IMG/VR virus record: IMGVR_UViG_3300009706_001267
Span: 1 to 44,528 of that record
DNA from: a virus
DNA: 44,528 nucleotides
Reading direction: 5' to 3' (one strand)
Below are positions 1-8,554 of the stretch, piece after piece. The notes under the pieces were generated by a model. That model made no database searches. It was not told the DNA's origin and worked only from the letters and a program-made list of their open reading frames with translations. The stretch's first letter is position 1; every line of letters starts with the position of its first letter. The translations under genes were made by a program, and so were the position numbers.

Positions 1-165
1 ACCTTCAAACGAACCCAATTTAAATAAAAATTCTTCATTTTCATATGGTTCTTTATCTGCATCTTTATATGAATCAAAAAAATCTTCTAAAACTTGTTGC
101 TTTAATCGTTTTGTGGTTGATGGTATTTTAATTTCAACAGTTTTATTTAAATATGTTAATTTCAT
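1..165 (-). CDS. Partial gene of unknown function (N-terminal 55 residues)
   Basis: An open frame starts at an ATG at 163-165 and runs without a stop off the left edge of the window. It begins MKLTYLNKTVEIKIP and then turns charged (KRLKQQVLEDFFDSYKDADK). Its ATG overlaps the TGA of the upstream radical SAM gene as ATGA, the same coupling seen throughout this operon, which is the main reason to accept it. I recognise no domain. It is presumably one more member of the modification cluster. Because only the N-terminus is visible, no role is assigned. Confidence 0.65.
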   Translation of the reverse strand, partial: MKLTYLNKTVEIKIPSTTKRLKQQVLEDFFDSYKDADKEPYENEEFLFKLGSFEG

Positions 166-1589
166 AATTTATTATACCATTCTAACCATTCCAGGTCTGG
201 AAAAATTTTATTAAAATCTAGATTTCTTTTTTCTGATACTTTATAACACCATTCAACTGTTTCTGGTAATCTTTCCGACCAATCTTCTGTATTCATAAAA
301 GAAACTAGACCTTCTAATCTTTTAATTCCATATGGAAGTTCTTTCCATTCATTCCATGTTAAGTTTTCTACTCCATTACATTTCTGCCAATTACTTTTTA
401 ACCATTTTCCAAAATCTTGATACTTTAAAGTTGTTTCTTTTTTAAACCAATCTGGAAGTACTTTACAGTTCAATTGCGGCGGCCAATATGCAAGATGCAA
501 ATCTATCATGCCGGCACCGGCAGGAAATTTATTTAATATCTTCCAATCTTCTTCTAATTTCCAAGTTATAAATTCGGGTAAATAAAAAATATTTAGTGCT
601 GTAATACATGTTGCTGTTGTAAGTCTTAAATTATCATAAGGGTAATCATCCATTTTGTGTAATTGATTTACAACTCTTTTCCACTTTGCAGGATATCGAA
701 TAAAATAATTTTGTTCTCCATATGCATCTATACTAAAATGCATAATAACATTTTTAAATTCTTTCCAAAGATCAAATAACTTCGATTGCCATTCTATACC
801 GTTTGAATTATATCTCAGCTCAATATTTTTAGCATAACCCATTTCAATAATTTTTTCAAGAACCTCATAATGTTCATTCATTATAAGTGCTTCACCACCG
901 GCCCAATATAATTGCTTTAATGTGGGAACCTGTTCGTAAAAGTCTTTCCAAAATTCTGGATTCTTTTTATGCCATGCATAACTTCCACCTGACCATGCTA
1001 ATTTTCCAGATTCCTTTTCCCACTCCATACTAGCCTTGAGTCTTTTATTTTCTAGAGTAGGCCAAATTTCTTTATATTCTTTTACCCATTTGCTACTATC
1101 ATGTGGACTACACATAACACATGCAAGATTACACTTACTACCAAGGCGAAGATCAATGTACCTTATTTTAGGTGGTATAGCGCCGTCAGTTTCAGTTTCT
1201 CCAATGATATCGTCGAGTCCGAGCTCATTAATCCATTTGGCTGTTTCCCATTGTCTTTTACTTCTGTGACCGGCATCTTCTTCCTTAAAACATTTTAAAC
1301 AAGATGATGGTTTTTCACCTCGCAACATCATTCTTCTGACACCTTTCATATATTCATTATTCCAGGCATCTAATAATCTAGTTGTGGATAAATTTGCTGG
1401 CTTGCCGTCATCTCTTTTAAGAACACCGGCTTCCGAAACAGTTTTATTAGTAGAATCTTTATCTTGTACCGCTGAAGCATTTGCAGTACAACATACTCTC
1501 ATATGACCTGATGGTCGAGTCGAAATATGCATCCATGGTAAAGCACAAAATGTTGAAGATGGAGTTGGCGGATCATTATCTATTTTCAT
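162..1589 (-). CDS. Radical SAM protein with N-terminal twitch/SPASM-like module (475 aa)
   Basis: The canonical CX3CX2C cluster motif is at C153, C157 and C160 (CNLACVMC), followed by a GGE segment (WAGGEALIM) that normally helps bind SAM. Ahead of it, residues 14-100 read like a SPASM/twitch auxiliary Fe-S domain: FCALPW at 14-19, a CC pair at 33-34, and CLKC at 97-100. In most SPASM proteins that module follows the TIM barrel, so this is the N-terminal-twitch arrangement. Such enzymes make 5'-deoxyadenosyl radicals to modify peptides or small molecules; the substrate is unknown. It is the longest of five such proteins here. Its ATG at 1589 follows the stop of the next radical SAM gene in a TAATATG junction. 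Confidence 0.9.
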   Translation of the reverse strand: MKIDNDPPTPSSTFCALPWMHISTRPSGHMRVCCTANASAVQDKDSTNKTVSEAGVLKRDDGKPANLSTTRLLDAWNNEYMKGVRRMMLRGEKPSSCLKCFKEEDAGHRSKRQWETAKWINELGLDDIIGETETDGAIPPKIRYIDLRLGSKCNLACVMCSPHDSSKWVKEYKEIWPTLENKRLKASMEWEKESGKLAWSGGSYAWHKKNPEFWKDFYEQVPTLKQLYWAGGEALIMNEHYEVLEKIIEMGYAKNIELRYNSNGIEWQSKLFDLWKEFKNVIMHFSIDAYGEQNYFIRYPAKWKRVVNQLHKMDDYPYDNLRLTTATCITALNIFYLPEFITWKLEEDWKILNKFPAGAGMIDLHLAYWPPQLNCKVLPDWFKKETTLKYQDFGKWLKSNWQKCNGVENLTWNEWKELPYGIKRLEGLVSFMNTEDWSERLPETVEWCYKVSEKRNLDFNKIFPDLEWLEWYNKL

Positions 1590-1590
1590 A

Positions 1591-2766
1591 TTAACTGTCT
1601 AACCAGGATATTAAGTTGGGATGAAGGTAATCTCGAAAATTCTGATTACGAGATGAATCAAACAATTTTATTTCTTTAATCATCTTTTGTTTATCTTCTT
1701 GATTATTATCAATAGCATCTTGAATCATATTTAATAACATATGATCACTAAATTCTACATTAAGAATTTTATTATATAATTTTTTTAATAAAAATATGGG
1801 TAATCTTTTTATACCTATACCTCTGAGATTGGGATATACTTCAGTAAAATAAATATTAAATGAATCATTATTCCAGTTTATCAATTCATCTATATAAAAT
1901 ATATTTAATGAACTTACTACACAATTATATTTAATTTCTCTTATATTATAACATTTTTTAATAAAATTAGCAATTGATTTTTCTACTTTTTTAAAAGTAT
2001 ATGGATATCTCACATATTCAAAATTTTTTCCTATTGAATCAATCGATATTGTAAAATATAATCCCTTGAACTCGTTAAGAATATCACAAATTTTATTAGT
2101 AAATAAAGACCCATTCGTTGTTACATTTAAATTTAACCCATCTTTTTTTAGCGGTATCATGGCATTAATAAATTGTTTATTAAAAAGGGGTTCCCCCCCA
2201 GTTACTTTTAATGCACCAATTTTGTGTATATTATTGATCACCCACTCCCATTGGGGTAATTCTACTGAGCTTAATATATTACTGGAGGAAAAAAAACCAT
2301 CGGTTGCCGAAGTGATATCATCAATGTTTTCATGATGACTGAAATAATTAAAATCTTTTTGTAGTAAACTTGAAGCCATTGGTGAACACATCCTGCATGC
2401 CATATTACATTTATTATCTAATAAAAAATGTACCAGGAGTCCGCGTGTATCTATATCAATTTTGTCAGGATTTAATCTGGGACTATGTGGTCCTGTTTTT
2501 TCTAAGTCCCAACAAAATTTACACCTTTTATCTTTCACGCCCTTTAGGTGGTTATCCTGCAGGGTTCGATAATTTGAAGAATCAATTATCTGTTCCGGAT
2601 TTAATTTCGAATCATTGGATTGCCATTCAAGGGGGTTTGGTATTTTTTGAATAGGGCAATGGCTTTCATTATTTTTAGTTATAGCCTCACAGGGCATAAA
2701 AAGAGGAAAATCTTTTTTTCGATTTATAAAAAAAACAGATTTGAATGGTAAATCACAAAGAGGCAT
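1591..2766 (-). CDS. Radical SAM protein with N-terminal twitch-like module (391 aa)
   Basis: CX3CX2C is at C120, C124 and C127 (CNMACRMC), with TGGEP further on. N-terminal cysteines at 4, 26 and 82/85 (CKFC) fit a pre-barrel auxiliary cluster domain. The protein is a clear paralog of the one at 19691-20836. Both end with KEI(K/T)LFD.SRNQ.F..YLHP.L..WL(D/E)S, and both carry the segment YIRYP or YVRYP followed by a KSI motif. This makes an internal duplication within the cluster likely. The start lies 3 nt after the nitroreductase stop and has no clear Shine-Dalgarno, so translation probably depends on coupling. The substrate is unknown. Confidence 0.9.
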   Translation of the reverse strand: MPLCDLPFKSVFFINRKKDFPLFMPCEAITKNNESHCPIQKIPNPLEWQSNDSKLNPEQIIDSSNYRTLQDNHLKGVKDKRCKFCWDLEKTGPHSPRLNPDKIDIDTRGLLVHFLLDNKCNMACRMCSPMASSLLQKDFNYFSHHENIDDITSATDGFFSSSNILSSVELPQWEWVINNIHKIGALKVTGGEPLFNKQFINAMIPLKKDGLNLNVTTNGSLFTNKICDILNEFKGLYFTISIDSIGKNFEYVRYPYTFKKVEKSIANFIKKCYNIREIKYNCVVSSLNIFYIDELINWNNDSFNIYFTEVYPNLRGIGIKRLPIFLLKKLYNKILNVEFSDHMLLNMIQDAIDNNQEDKQKMIKEIKLFDSSRNQNFRDYLHPNLISWLDS

Positions 2767-2769
2767 TTT

Positions 2770-3438
2770 CTAAACATAATTAACACTGATTTGCTTATTG
2801 CGCTTTAATGATGGGAATGTAAAAGTAGGATCGCTGTGATGTTCTCGTCTATCTCTTTTTGTATCAGCAACACCAACACCCATTAACAATACGGGACTCT
2901 CTCCTAAAATATCTTTAACAGCTTGAGAATCCATACACTTACAACAACCAGTGGAATAACCCATCTGCGTTGCTATAACATTTACGTAGCCGGCTGAAAT
3001 ACCAATCGCCATTGCACGATCTTCTTCATAATCATCATCCTCTTCTCTTACTTGAGTAGGTTCATTTTTAGTAAATGCCAATAGCATTTGTCCTAAAACT
3101 TGAGGATTAGTATACCAATCTCCCTTTCCATCACCTTCTTCAAAGTGAGCTCGACCGTCTTTAGATCTTTCATGAGGAGATTTGTTCGCATCAAAGGTTT
3201 TATAGATTGGTCCAAAACCTTCTGTGTGTGAATGAATTTTTTCAATCATATCTCGATCTTCAATAACGTGAAGATTAAAATAGTTAAGATTTTGTTTCGA
3301 AGGAGAATTAGTTGCAGCCTCAACAATTAAATCTTTATCTTCTTGAGGAATGTCTTTACTTAAATCCCAATTTCTCTGACACTTTTGAGATTCATGAATC
3401 GTTTCTCGCAGCATCTTATTAAATGAACCATGTGCCAT
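2770..3438 (-). CDS. Nitroreductase-family flavoprotein
   Basis: This 222-aa protein matches the FMN-dependent nitroreductase fold: SPSKQN near residue 46 (FMN phosphate loop), a central AMAIGISAGYVNVIATQMG helix, and GVGVADTKRDR near the C-terminus. Family members use NAD(P)H to reduce nitro groups, quinones, flavins or enones, and some desaturate peptides. The start has a good ribosome binding site (AAGGAAA, about 7 nt upstream). It lies inside the radical SAM/halogenase operon. A plausible but unproven role is supplying reduced flavin to the two halogenase-like proteins, or reducing or dehydrogenating an intermediate. Confidence 0.85.
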   Translation of the reverse strand: MAHGSFNKMLRETIHESQKCQRNWDLSKDIPQEDKDLIVEAATNSPSKQNLNYFNLHVIEDRDMIEKIHSHTEGFGPIYKTFDANKSPHERSKDGRAHFEEGDGKGDWYTNPQVLGQMLLAFTKNEPTQVREEDDDYEEDRAMAIGISAGYVNVIATQMGYSTGCCKCMDSQAVKDILGESPVLLMGVGVADTKRDRREHHSDPTFTFPSLKRNKQISVNYV

Positions 3439-3462
3439 AATTATTTCCTTATTAAATTTTTA

Positions 3463-3792
3463 TTAATCAATAATCTGTTCCATAACATCTGAAACGGTAT
3501 ATCTTATATTATATTTATGCATTAATCTTTTTTGATCATTTCTTAATTTTATACTATTATAATATTCTTCTTGTGTTTGATATATGTGTGTTAATATACC
3601 GATATTAGGTGGAGTAAAGGTTAAGAAAAAGTGTTCATGACCATATTGCTCCATAAGTTTAAAATTATATATTCGTAACGGATCCTTGTTTTGGGACACT
3701 AACGATGTTTCAAACCAATTTTTAAATTCATATTTATTTTTAAATGATTTATCAGAACACGTTATTATTGTTTGTATAATATATCTATTCAT
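3463..3792 (-). CDS. Small conserved-looking protein of unknown function (109 aa)
   Basis: I chose the ATG at 3790-3792 (MNRYIIQTIITCSDKSF), which overlaps the end of the upstream 2OG-oxygenase gene by 8 nt. A longer in-frame start at 3945 would lie almost wholly inside that gene and adds a segment with no domain features. The product is basic and aromatic-rich (YGHEHFFLTFTPPN; QTQEEYYNSIKLRNDQKRLMHKY) with no signal peptide and no recognisable motif. Its place between a 2OG oxygenase and a nitroreductase suggests an accessory or substrate-handling role, but nothing in the sequence proves it. Confidence 0.7.
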   Translation of the reverse strand: MNRYIIQTIITCSDKSFKNKYEFKNWFETSLVSQNKDPLRIYNFKLMEQYGHEHFFLTFTPPNIGILTHIYQTQEEYYNSIKLRNDQKRLMHKYNIRYTVSDVMEQIID

Positions 3793-4309
3793 TATTCTCC
3801 GGAATAATCCATGGATAATCAATATTGCTTGGTGCCGAAAAATAGTTAAGAGACCAACGATTATTCTTACATTCAACTTTATGTTCCATTGCCGGTTTAT
3901 TAAATTGTTTTGCTCCCATATCACCGAGCCAAATAAACAATCCATAATCTAATTCTTTCCATTGTTTATTTATTTTAAGATACATTCCTGGATAAATGTT
4001 ATAAAGAAAAGTTAACATTCCTCTATCTGTATGCTCTCTAATATAACCTTTATTATATTTTAATATCGAAGCTTTAAAGTTTTTTGTATTTTCATATAAA
4101 GGATCATCTAAAATATCCATATTTAAATTATACATATCACTACACCATTTTTCAGCCTTCATTTCTAGAAATGGGGTCCAATCATACATTTCCATTTTCC
4201 AATAGTTATCGTGAAAGTTATTCCATTCTACATTATCAAATTCTTTAATAGGGATATCAATTTGATAATCTATTTTACAATATCCTTTATCTAATATTTT
4301 ATCTATCAT
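3785..4309 (-). CDS. Fe(II)/2-oxoglutarate oxygenase, isopenicillin-N-synthase-like (short, 174 aa)
   Basis: The metal site is readable: H93-x-D95 in EHTDRGMLTFLYN (the HTDxGxLTLL motif of IPNS-like enzymes), a distal H143 in EHKVEC, and the 2-oxoglutarate-binding R151-x-S153 in NRWSLNYFSAP. At 174 aa it is about half the usual length of these enzymes and is reduced to the double-stranded beta-helix core. The expected reactions are hydroxylation, desaturation or cyclisation of an unactivated carbon. It overlaps the nucleosidase gene upstream by 11 nt and the next small gene by 8 nt. The substrate is unknown. Confidence 0.75.
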   Translation of the reverse strand: MIDKILDKGYCKIDYQIDIPIKEFDNVEWNNFHDNYWKMEMYDWTPFLEMKAEKWCSDMYNLNMDILDDPLYENTKNFKASILKYNKGYIREHTDRGMLTFLYNIYPGMYLKINKQWKELDYGLFIWLGDMGAKQFNKPAMEHKVECKNNRWSLNYFSAPSNIDYPWIIPENNE

Positions 4310-4781
4310 AAAATTCTTTAAAATGTTTTTTACCTATTTCTAAATTATTATATAAATCTTTTATATTATTATTACCTACTTCATCAGTAATATATTTGTA
4401 ACATACAAATTCTACATGAAATTTATCACATATTTCTTTTAAAAAAAAGGCTTCGCAATCTATTAAATCTGGATTTGAAATATTCTGAGAAACAACTTTT
4501 TTTGTAACATACTTATCTTGAGATAAAAGAGTCAATCCCATATTGTTACCTAAAATAATGTTTCCATGTTTAAATGTAGTAATTTGATGTAAACCTCTTA
4601 AACCTGAAATATATGTTCCACAAGAACCATAATTTACTATTCGTGTTAATAACCTGTGGTAGCACGTTAAAGATTGTAAATAATTTCTTAAACTTTCTTT
4701 ACATTTTTTTTCGCCGATTCCTAATAAAATATCCGGATTATCATATTCCTCCGGCATTGCTACTGCTAATATGTTTCGCAT
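4299..4781 (-). CDS. MTA/SAH/5'-deoxyadenosine nucleosidase-like protein (compact MTAN, 160 aa)
   Basis: The sequence aligns by eye with 5'-methylthioadenosine/S-adenosylhomocysteine nucleosidase. ILAVAMPEE covers the N-terminal strand and the Glu at 11/12, IVNYGSCGT matches the INTGSAGG loop, and IDCEAFFLKEICDKFHVEF followed by YITDEVG matches VEMEA...SDVAD. The residues equivalent to E. coli E12, E174 and D197 are retained (E11/12, E110, D133). It is about 70 aa shorter than bacterial MTAN. These enzymes hydrolyse adenine from MTA, SAH and 5'-deoxyadenosine, which is the product of radical SAM chemistry and inhibits it. The gene overlaps the 3' end of a radical SAM gene by 16 nt, fitting a by-product-clearing role (inference). 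Confidence 0.78.
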   Translation of the reverse strand: MRNILAVAMPEEYDNPDILLGIGEKKCKESLRNYLQSLTCYHRLLTRIVNYGSCGTYISGLRGLHQITTFKHGNIILGNNMGLTLLSQDKYVTKKVVSQNISNPDLIDCEAFFLKEICDKFHVEFVCYKYITDEVGNNNIKDLYNNLEIGKKHFKEFYDR

Positions 4782-5875
4782 ACACTATCGTAAATGATTT
4801 GACATTCTTTCGGCATTCCCCATTTTTGAAAATGCTTATAAAATTTTATATATTGGTTTGTATATTCCGGATTATTTTTTTCACTAAACATGAATTCAGA
4901 AACCTTGTCTAATTTTTTATCTAATTTATTTGATATTAATTCTTTTGTAATATCTGGTAACTGTAAAATACTTAAATAATGAGGTTTTAATATTAAATCT
5001 AATGCGTGGTTTTCACCTTCCATGCCGTAATGAATTGGAAGATCTATCCAATCGATTAAATCATTTAAACCTAAAACAGAAAAATTATGAATCACAGAAT
5101 TATAAGAAATGTTTGTTGTATAATTCATCCATTTTGCAGAATTAATTTTAAAATCTTTTATATTTAAACCACGTCTATTCCATTCACCTAATTTACCAAT
5201 AGAATCTATACTTAATACTAAAGAAATCTTTTTAAATTTGGGCAAATAATATTGCCATTTTTTATTTGGAAAAACAGAATTATTTGTGTTAATAAACAAT
5301 TCAACATTTTGAATAATTTTTTGATCTTCTAAAACTTTAAAAACTTTTAAAAAATTATCTTCTATTAGTGGCTCTCCTCCAAGGATTCTTAATAATATTA
5401 AATTTTCTAGATTTACATCAAGCAAATCATATGGAGAAGTTAAATGTTTTTGAGGAGCTATTTGCCCAACTTTATCTACTCCAATATTATTTAATGCTAT
5501 ATCATCTTCATACCAATTTTGACTAAAATGGCTGTTACACATGATACATTGAAAATTACATTTATTACTTAAACATAATTCTAATTCTCTTATAGAAGGA
5601 GTAACAACATGAGGATATTTTTCATTCCAATAATCTCTATGGCTGGGATTGTCGTTTTTAGCATCAACCTTACATTCTATACACCCGGGAATATCTTCAT
5701 TGGTAACCATTCGCATACGAAAATTATAATATTCTTTACCATCAAAAAATTCTTGAAGATTTTTATGAGTTTCGCCAATTTTTACATCCCTAAATCTATC
5801 AAAATATGTTGAACAAGGAACAACGCTTCCGTTTTCATCTTGTCTTATTGTAACCCACGGTGCAGAGCATCTCAT
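4766..5875 (-). CDS. Radical SAM protein with N-terminal twitch/SPASM-like module (369 aa)
   Basis: I chose the ATG at 5873-5875 (MRCSAPWVTI), which overlaps the aldo/keto reductase stop as ATGA. A start 11 codons upstream at 5908 is possible but would lie further inside that gene. The N-terminal module reads RCSAPW, then a Gly and C21, then CIEC at 65-68, like an auxiliary-cluster domain. The radical SAM CX3CX2C is at C106, C110 and C113 (CNFQCIMC), followed by RILGGEPLI. The fold and length are normal for this N-terminal-twitch group. The nucleosidase gene follows directly and overlaps its 3' end. Confidence 0.88.
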   Translation of the reverse strand: MRCSAPWVTIRQDENGSVVPCSTYFDRFRDVKIGETHKNLQEFFDGKEYYNFRMRMVTNEDIPGCIECKVDAKNDNPSHRDYWNEKYPHVVTPSIRELELCLSNKCNFQCIMCNSHFSQNWYEDDIALNNIGVDKVGQIAPQKHLTSPYDLLDVNLENLILLRILGGEPLIEDNFLKVFKVLEDQKIIQNVELFINTNNSVFPNKKWQYYLPKFKKISLVLSIDSIGKLGEWNRRGLNIKDFKINSAKWMNYTTNISYNSVIHNFSVLGLNDLIDWIDLPIHYGMEGENHALDLILKPHYLSILQLPDITKELISNKLDKKLDKVSEFMFSEKNNPEYTNQYIKFYKHFQKWGMPKECQIIYDSVCETY

Positions 5876-6621
5876 GACCAATCCCCCATGGTATTTGGGT
5901 CTGGACATAAACGAAATTGTCTATCATATTCTTTATAATTCTCTAAAGCTCTTTCTGTTAATCCACTTTCAAGTTTTATCATTTCTTGTAATCGATTAAT
6001 TTTAGTGCTTCTAACAATGGGATTAACACCTTTAGATAATAACCAATCGAGCATAACACTTAATGAGATTGATGTCGCTCCCGGCAAAGACGGAGGTCTA
6101 CCTCTACAAATAGAAGAATAAGACTGTACTTCAATGTTATGACGTTTACATTCATTAATTAATTCATCATTCTGACAAAATATATTCAATTCAAATTGAT
6201 TTATATCAGGTGGTATTTCACATATATCTAATAATTTTTGAAGATGTTTAATTGTAAAATTGCAGACACCTATTTTTTCAACTTGGCCTTGATTTTTAAG
6301 ATGTTCAAACGCTCTCCATGTTTCTTTTAACTCTTTTAATGGTAAAACGGGCCAATGTATTAAATATGTTGTTATACTTAAATGTTCGCTGGAATTTTCA
6401 AACTCTTCAATAACATTTTCATATCCCCATTTAAAATAATCTAATTTGGACTGGACTCGAAAGTTACCCTCAAGATCATTACCAACTTCTTTCTCATTTA
6501 AATATCCAGGTGCGGTATCAAAAGTATCAAAGCCGGCTTTTACTGCATTTTTAATTCCAGTACCTTTACCTTTTAAAGCGTGACCATCGTTGCCCCATTT
6601 TTCAACTGTTCCAAATATCAT
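5872..6621 (-). CDS. Aldo/keto reductase family oxidoreductase
   Basis: The AKR catalytic tetrad is visible: D35 (FDTFDTAPGY), Y40, K59 (QSKLDYFKWG) and H89 (YLIHWP). Also present are the family segment KIGVCNF and, near the C-terminus, a probable NADPH-phosphate contact region (PIVRSTKINRLQEM). At 249 aa it is somewhat short for an AKR but covers the whole barrel. It would reduce or oxidise a carbonyl/alcohol using NADPH. It overlaps the flanking radical SAM genes by 4 nt (ATGA) at both ends, which ties it to the same pathway. Its substrate cannot be inferred. Confidence 0.88.
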   Translation of the reverse strand: MIFGTVEKWGNDGHALKGKGTGIKNAVKAGFDTFDTAPGYLNEKEVGNDLEGNFRVQSKLDYFKWGYENVIEEFENSSEHLSITTYLIHWPVLPLKELKETWRAFEHLKNQGQVEKIGVCNFTIKHLQKLLDICEIPPDINQFELNIFCQNDELINECKRHNIEVQSYSSICRGRPPSLPGATSISLSVMLDWLLSKGVNPIVRSTKINRLQEMIKLESGLTERALENYKEYDRQFRLCPDPNTMGDWS

Positions 6622-7685
6622 ATATCATACATTATAATGGGCGGAACATTTTCGGTCATTTTGCTCATATCTTCTAAGAGATATTCAGAAGGCAAAGCTT
6701 GTTTATATTCATCTTCAAATTCCGGTAAAAAATCTAATAATGATTTATTATATTGAACATCGCGCATCTTTAAAAAACTCATGGCCGATTTAAATTTATC
6801 TAAATCTGGTACTGCGTGTTTAAAAGATTTTGTTAACTGATGGCTTTCACTATTTTGAAGCTTATAAGGAATAGGTAAATTTATGGCATCTAAAATGCTA
6901 GGTATCATTAATCTATTAACAGTAGTTAATATTTTTCCGAATTCACTGGACACATAATTTTTAATATCATTTAAATACTTATAATTCATCATCTGCATAG
7001 TACACATAAAATCTATATCAAAATATTCCGCATATTTTTTTACATTTAAATGTTTTTTAGTAAAATTGGAACCTTGACGAATATAATCATCTAATTGCCC
7101 AACACCATCTATCGAAACTATAAATTTAATTTTCTTCTTAGTTAATTTATATAACCACTTGGGAAAAACGGTGGCATTAGTTATGAGTACAAATTCTGCA
7201 TCAAGATTAAATAGTGCGTCTTTTACACTTTTCATTAATAATGCTTCGCCTCCTATAAACCCAATTTTTTTAATATCTTTAAATTCATCAATATTATAAT
7301 TCCAATTATCTATTATTGGTCCATACTGGGAAGATCTCTCAGGACCACATCCAGCGCATTGTAGGTTGCATAGATTACCAATTTGATTTAAATTAATATG
7401 AGTTAATTCTTCCTTAGGTGGCTCAATAAAAGGAATTCTGGGAGACGTTTCATTAGAGTTTTCTAATTTTATACAAAAACGGCACATGTCTTGGACATCA
7501 GAAGAAAATATGCCATTAGCCATATCTGATCGAATATTTTTTAATAAAGAACTATTAAAGAAACTATTCGGTGATGAATTATGATATTTTGGATATACCT
7601 TAGACCAAGAACAAGTTTGATAGCCCCCTTCCATGGTCATGTTTAACATGCTATATGGAAATTCACATGTAAAATTTTTAGTCAT
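6618..7685 (-). CDS. Radical SAM protein with N-terminal cysteine module (355 aa)
   Basis: CX3CX2C is at C106, C110 and C113 (CNLQCAGC), with IGFIGGEALLM further on. Cysteines at 7, 25, 68 and 71 (CRFC) precede the barrel and are spaced like the auxiliary module of the sibling proteins. It is divergent from the other four: a Gly replaces the usual hydrophobic residue before the third cluster cysteine, and CGPERSSQYG replaces the CSP/CNS/CDP continuation. It starts in a TAATATG junction with the FkbM methyltransferase and overlaps the AKR gene as ATGA. The target is unknown. Confidence 0.86.
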   Translation of the reverse strand: MTKNFTCEFPYSMLNMTMEGGYQTCSWSKVYPKYHNSSPNSFFNSSLLKNIRSDMANGIFSSDVQDMCRFCIKLENSNETSPRIPFIEPPKEELTHINLNQIGNLCNLQCAGCGPERSSQYGPIIDNWNYNIDEFKDIKKIGFIGGEALLMKSVKDALFNLDAEFVLITNATVFPKWLYKLTKKKIKFIVSIDGVGQLDDYIRQGSNFTKKHLNVKKYAEYFDIDFMCTMQMMNYKYLNDIKNYVSSEFGKILTTVNRLMIPSILDAINLPIPYKLQNSESHQLTKSFKHAVPDLDKFKSAMSFLKMRDVQYNKSLLDFLPEFEDEYKQALPSEYLLEDMSKMTENVPPIIMYDI

Positions 7686-7686
7686 A

Positions 7687-8538
7687 TTAATCGGGGACAG
7701 CTATCCTATACTTCATATTCCACTCTGAAAAAGTATCCACTATTGAGACAGAATATCCTAGACTAGCTAAAAGATTATTGAGTGTAGCCATGCCCATATT
7801 GAAAGGTTCATTCGATTCACGAATTCCAGAATCAAAATTAACAGTAGATTCATCATGACTATAATAACTTATTTGATCTTCATATAGTTGGTATATTATA
7901 ACGGGCCTGTGTGTTTGTATAGTATTAATAGCGCCCATAATAGTAAGATATTCGCTACCATTAGTATGTAAATTAATTAAATCAACATCGGCGAAATCGT
8001 ATTCATCAATTTCTTTCATTGGAATATCTGAAGACCTATCAGTTAGTGCTGAAAATTTAGACTCAATTTCTGGTATATCGGCTCTGATAAATCTGAAAGA
8101 ACTATGGTCGGCTTCATCAGTTAATTCCATAATAGCAATTTCCCCCTGCTTGTACAGTAATCCATCTTTCAAAAATATGTTCACATTATATTCCTGACCA
8201 TCCGACAGAACAACAGTTTTATTATTCCGATGAGAAATAGCAACATTATATAGTTCTATATTAGATAAATCTTCGGTATTTTTGCGAAAACATTCACAAT
8301 TAGATGCAGAAGGTTCAAATGCATGAACTTTATTGAAATCCTTACTCAATACAGTTGACCAGATCCCATAATATGCTCCAATATCTATTGCTGTTCTTTT
8401 ATTAGATAAATCCAAATCATTTAATATTTTCTTATGCTTATCAAACGCCGTGCTTCCTGTAATAGGAAAGTCATCAGCAAGTTTTTGGCTGAATGCTGTA
8501 TCATCTTCGTGCCTATGCCATCCGTTATCTTGTATCAT
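7687..8538 (-). CDS. FkbM-family SAM-dependent methyltransferase
   Basis: A Rossmann motif I is at 50-60 (AIDIGAYYGIW), motif II is VHAFEPS near 73-79, and NIELYNVAIS follows, which together are typical of FkbM methyltransferases. Later ADVDLINLHTNGSEYLTIMGA matches the D.lKiDveG.E segment of the family. These enzymes O-methylate sugars or natural products using SAM. The gene has a good ribosome binding site (AAAAGG, about 8 nt upstream of the ATG) and sits between a TauD-like oxygenase and a radical SAM gene. It produces SAH, another substrate of the nucleosidase in the same operon. Confidence 0.85.
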   Translation of the reverse strand: MIQDNGWHRHEDDTAFSQKLADDFPITGSTAFDKHKKILNDLDLSNKRTAIDIGAYYGIWSTVLSKDFNKVHAFEPSASNCECFRKNTEDLSNIELYNVAISHRNNKTVVLSDGQEYNVNIFLKDGLLYKQGEIAIMELTDEADHSSFRFIRADIPEIESKFSALTDRSSDIPMKEIDEYDFADVDLINLHTNGSEYLTIMGAINTIQTHRPVIIYQLYEDQISYYSHDESTVNFDSGIRESNEPFNMGMATLNNLLASLGYSVSIVDTFSEWNMKYRIAVPD

Positions 8539-8554
8539 TTAATTACCTTTTTAC

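Noticed and set aside
3793-3945. N-terminal extension of the 109-aa protein at 3463
   Set aside because: It lies fully inside the overlapping 2OG-oxygenase gene, and the ATG at 3792 has the normal 8-nt overlap.
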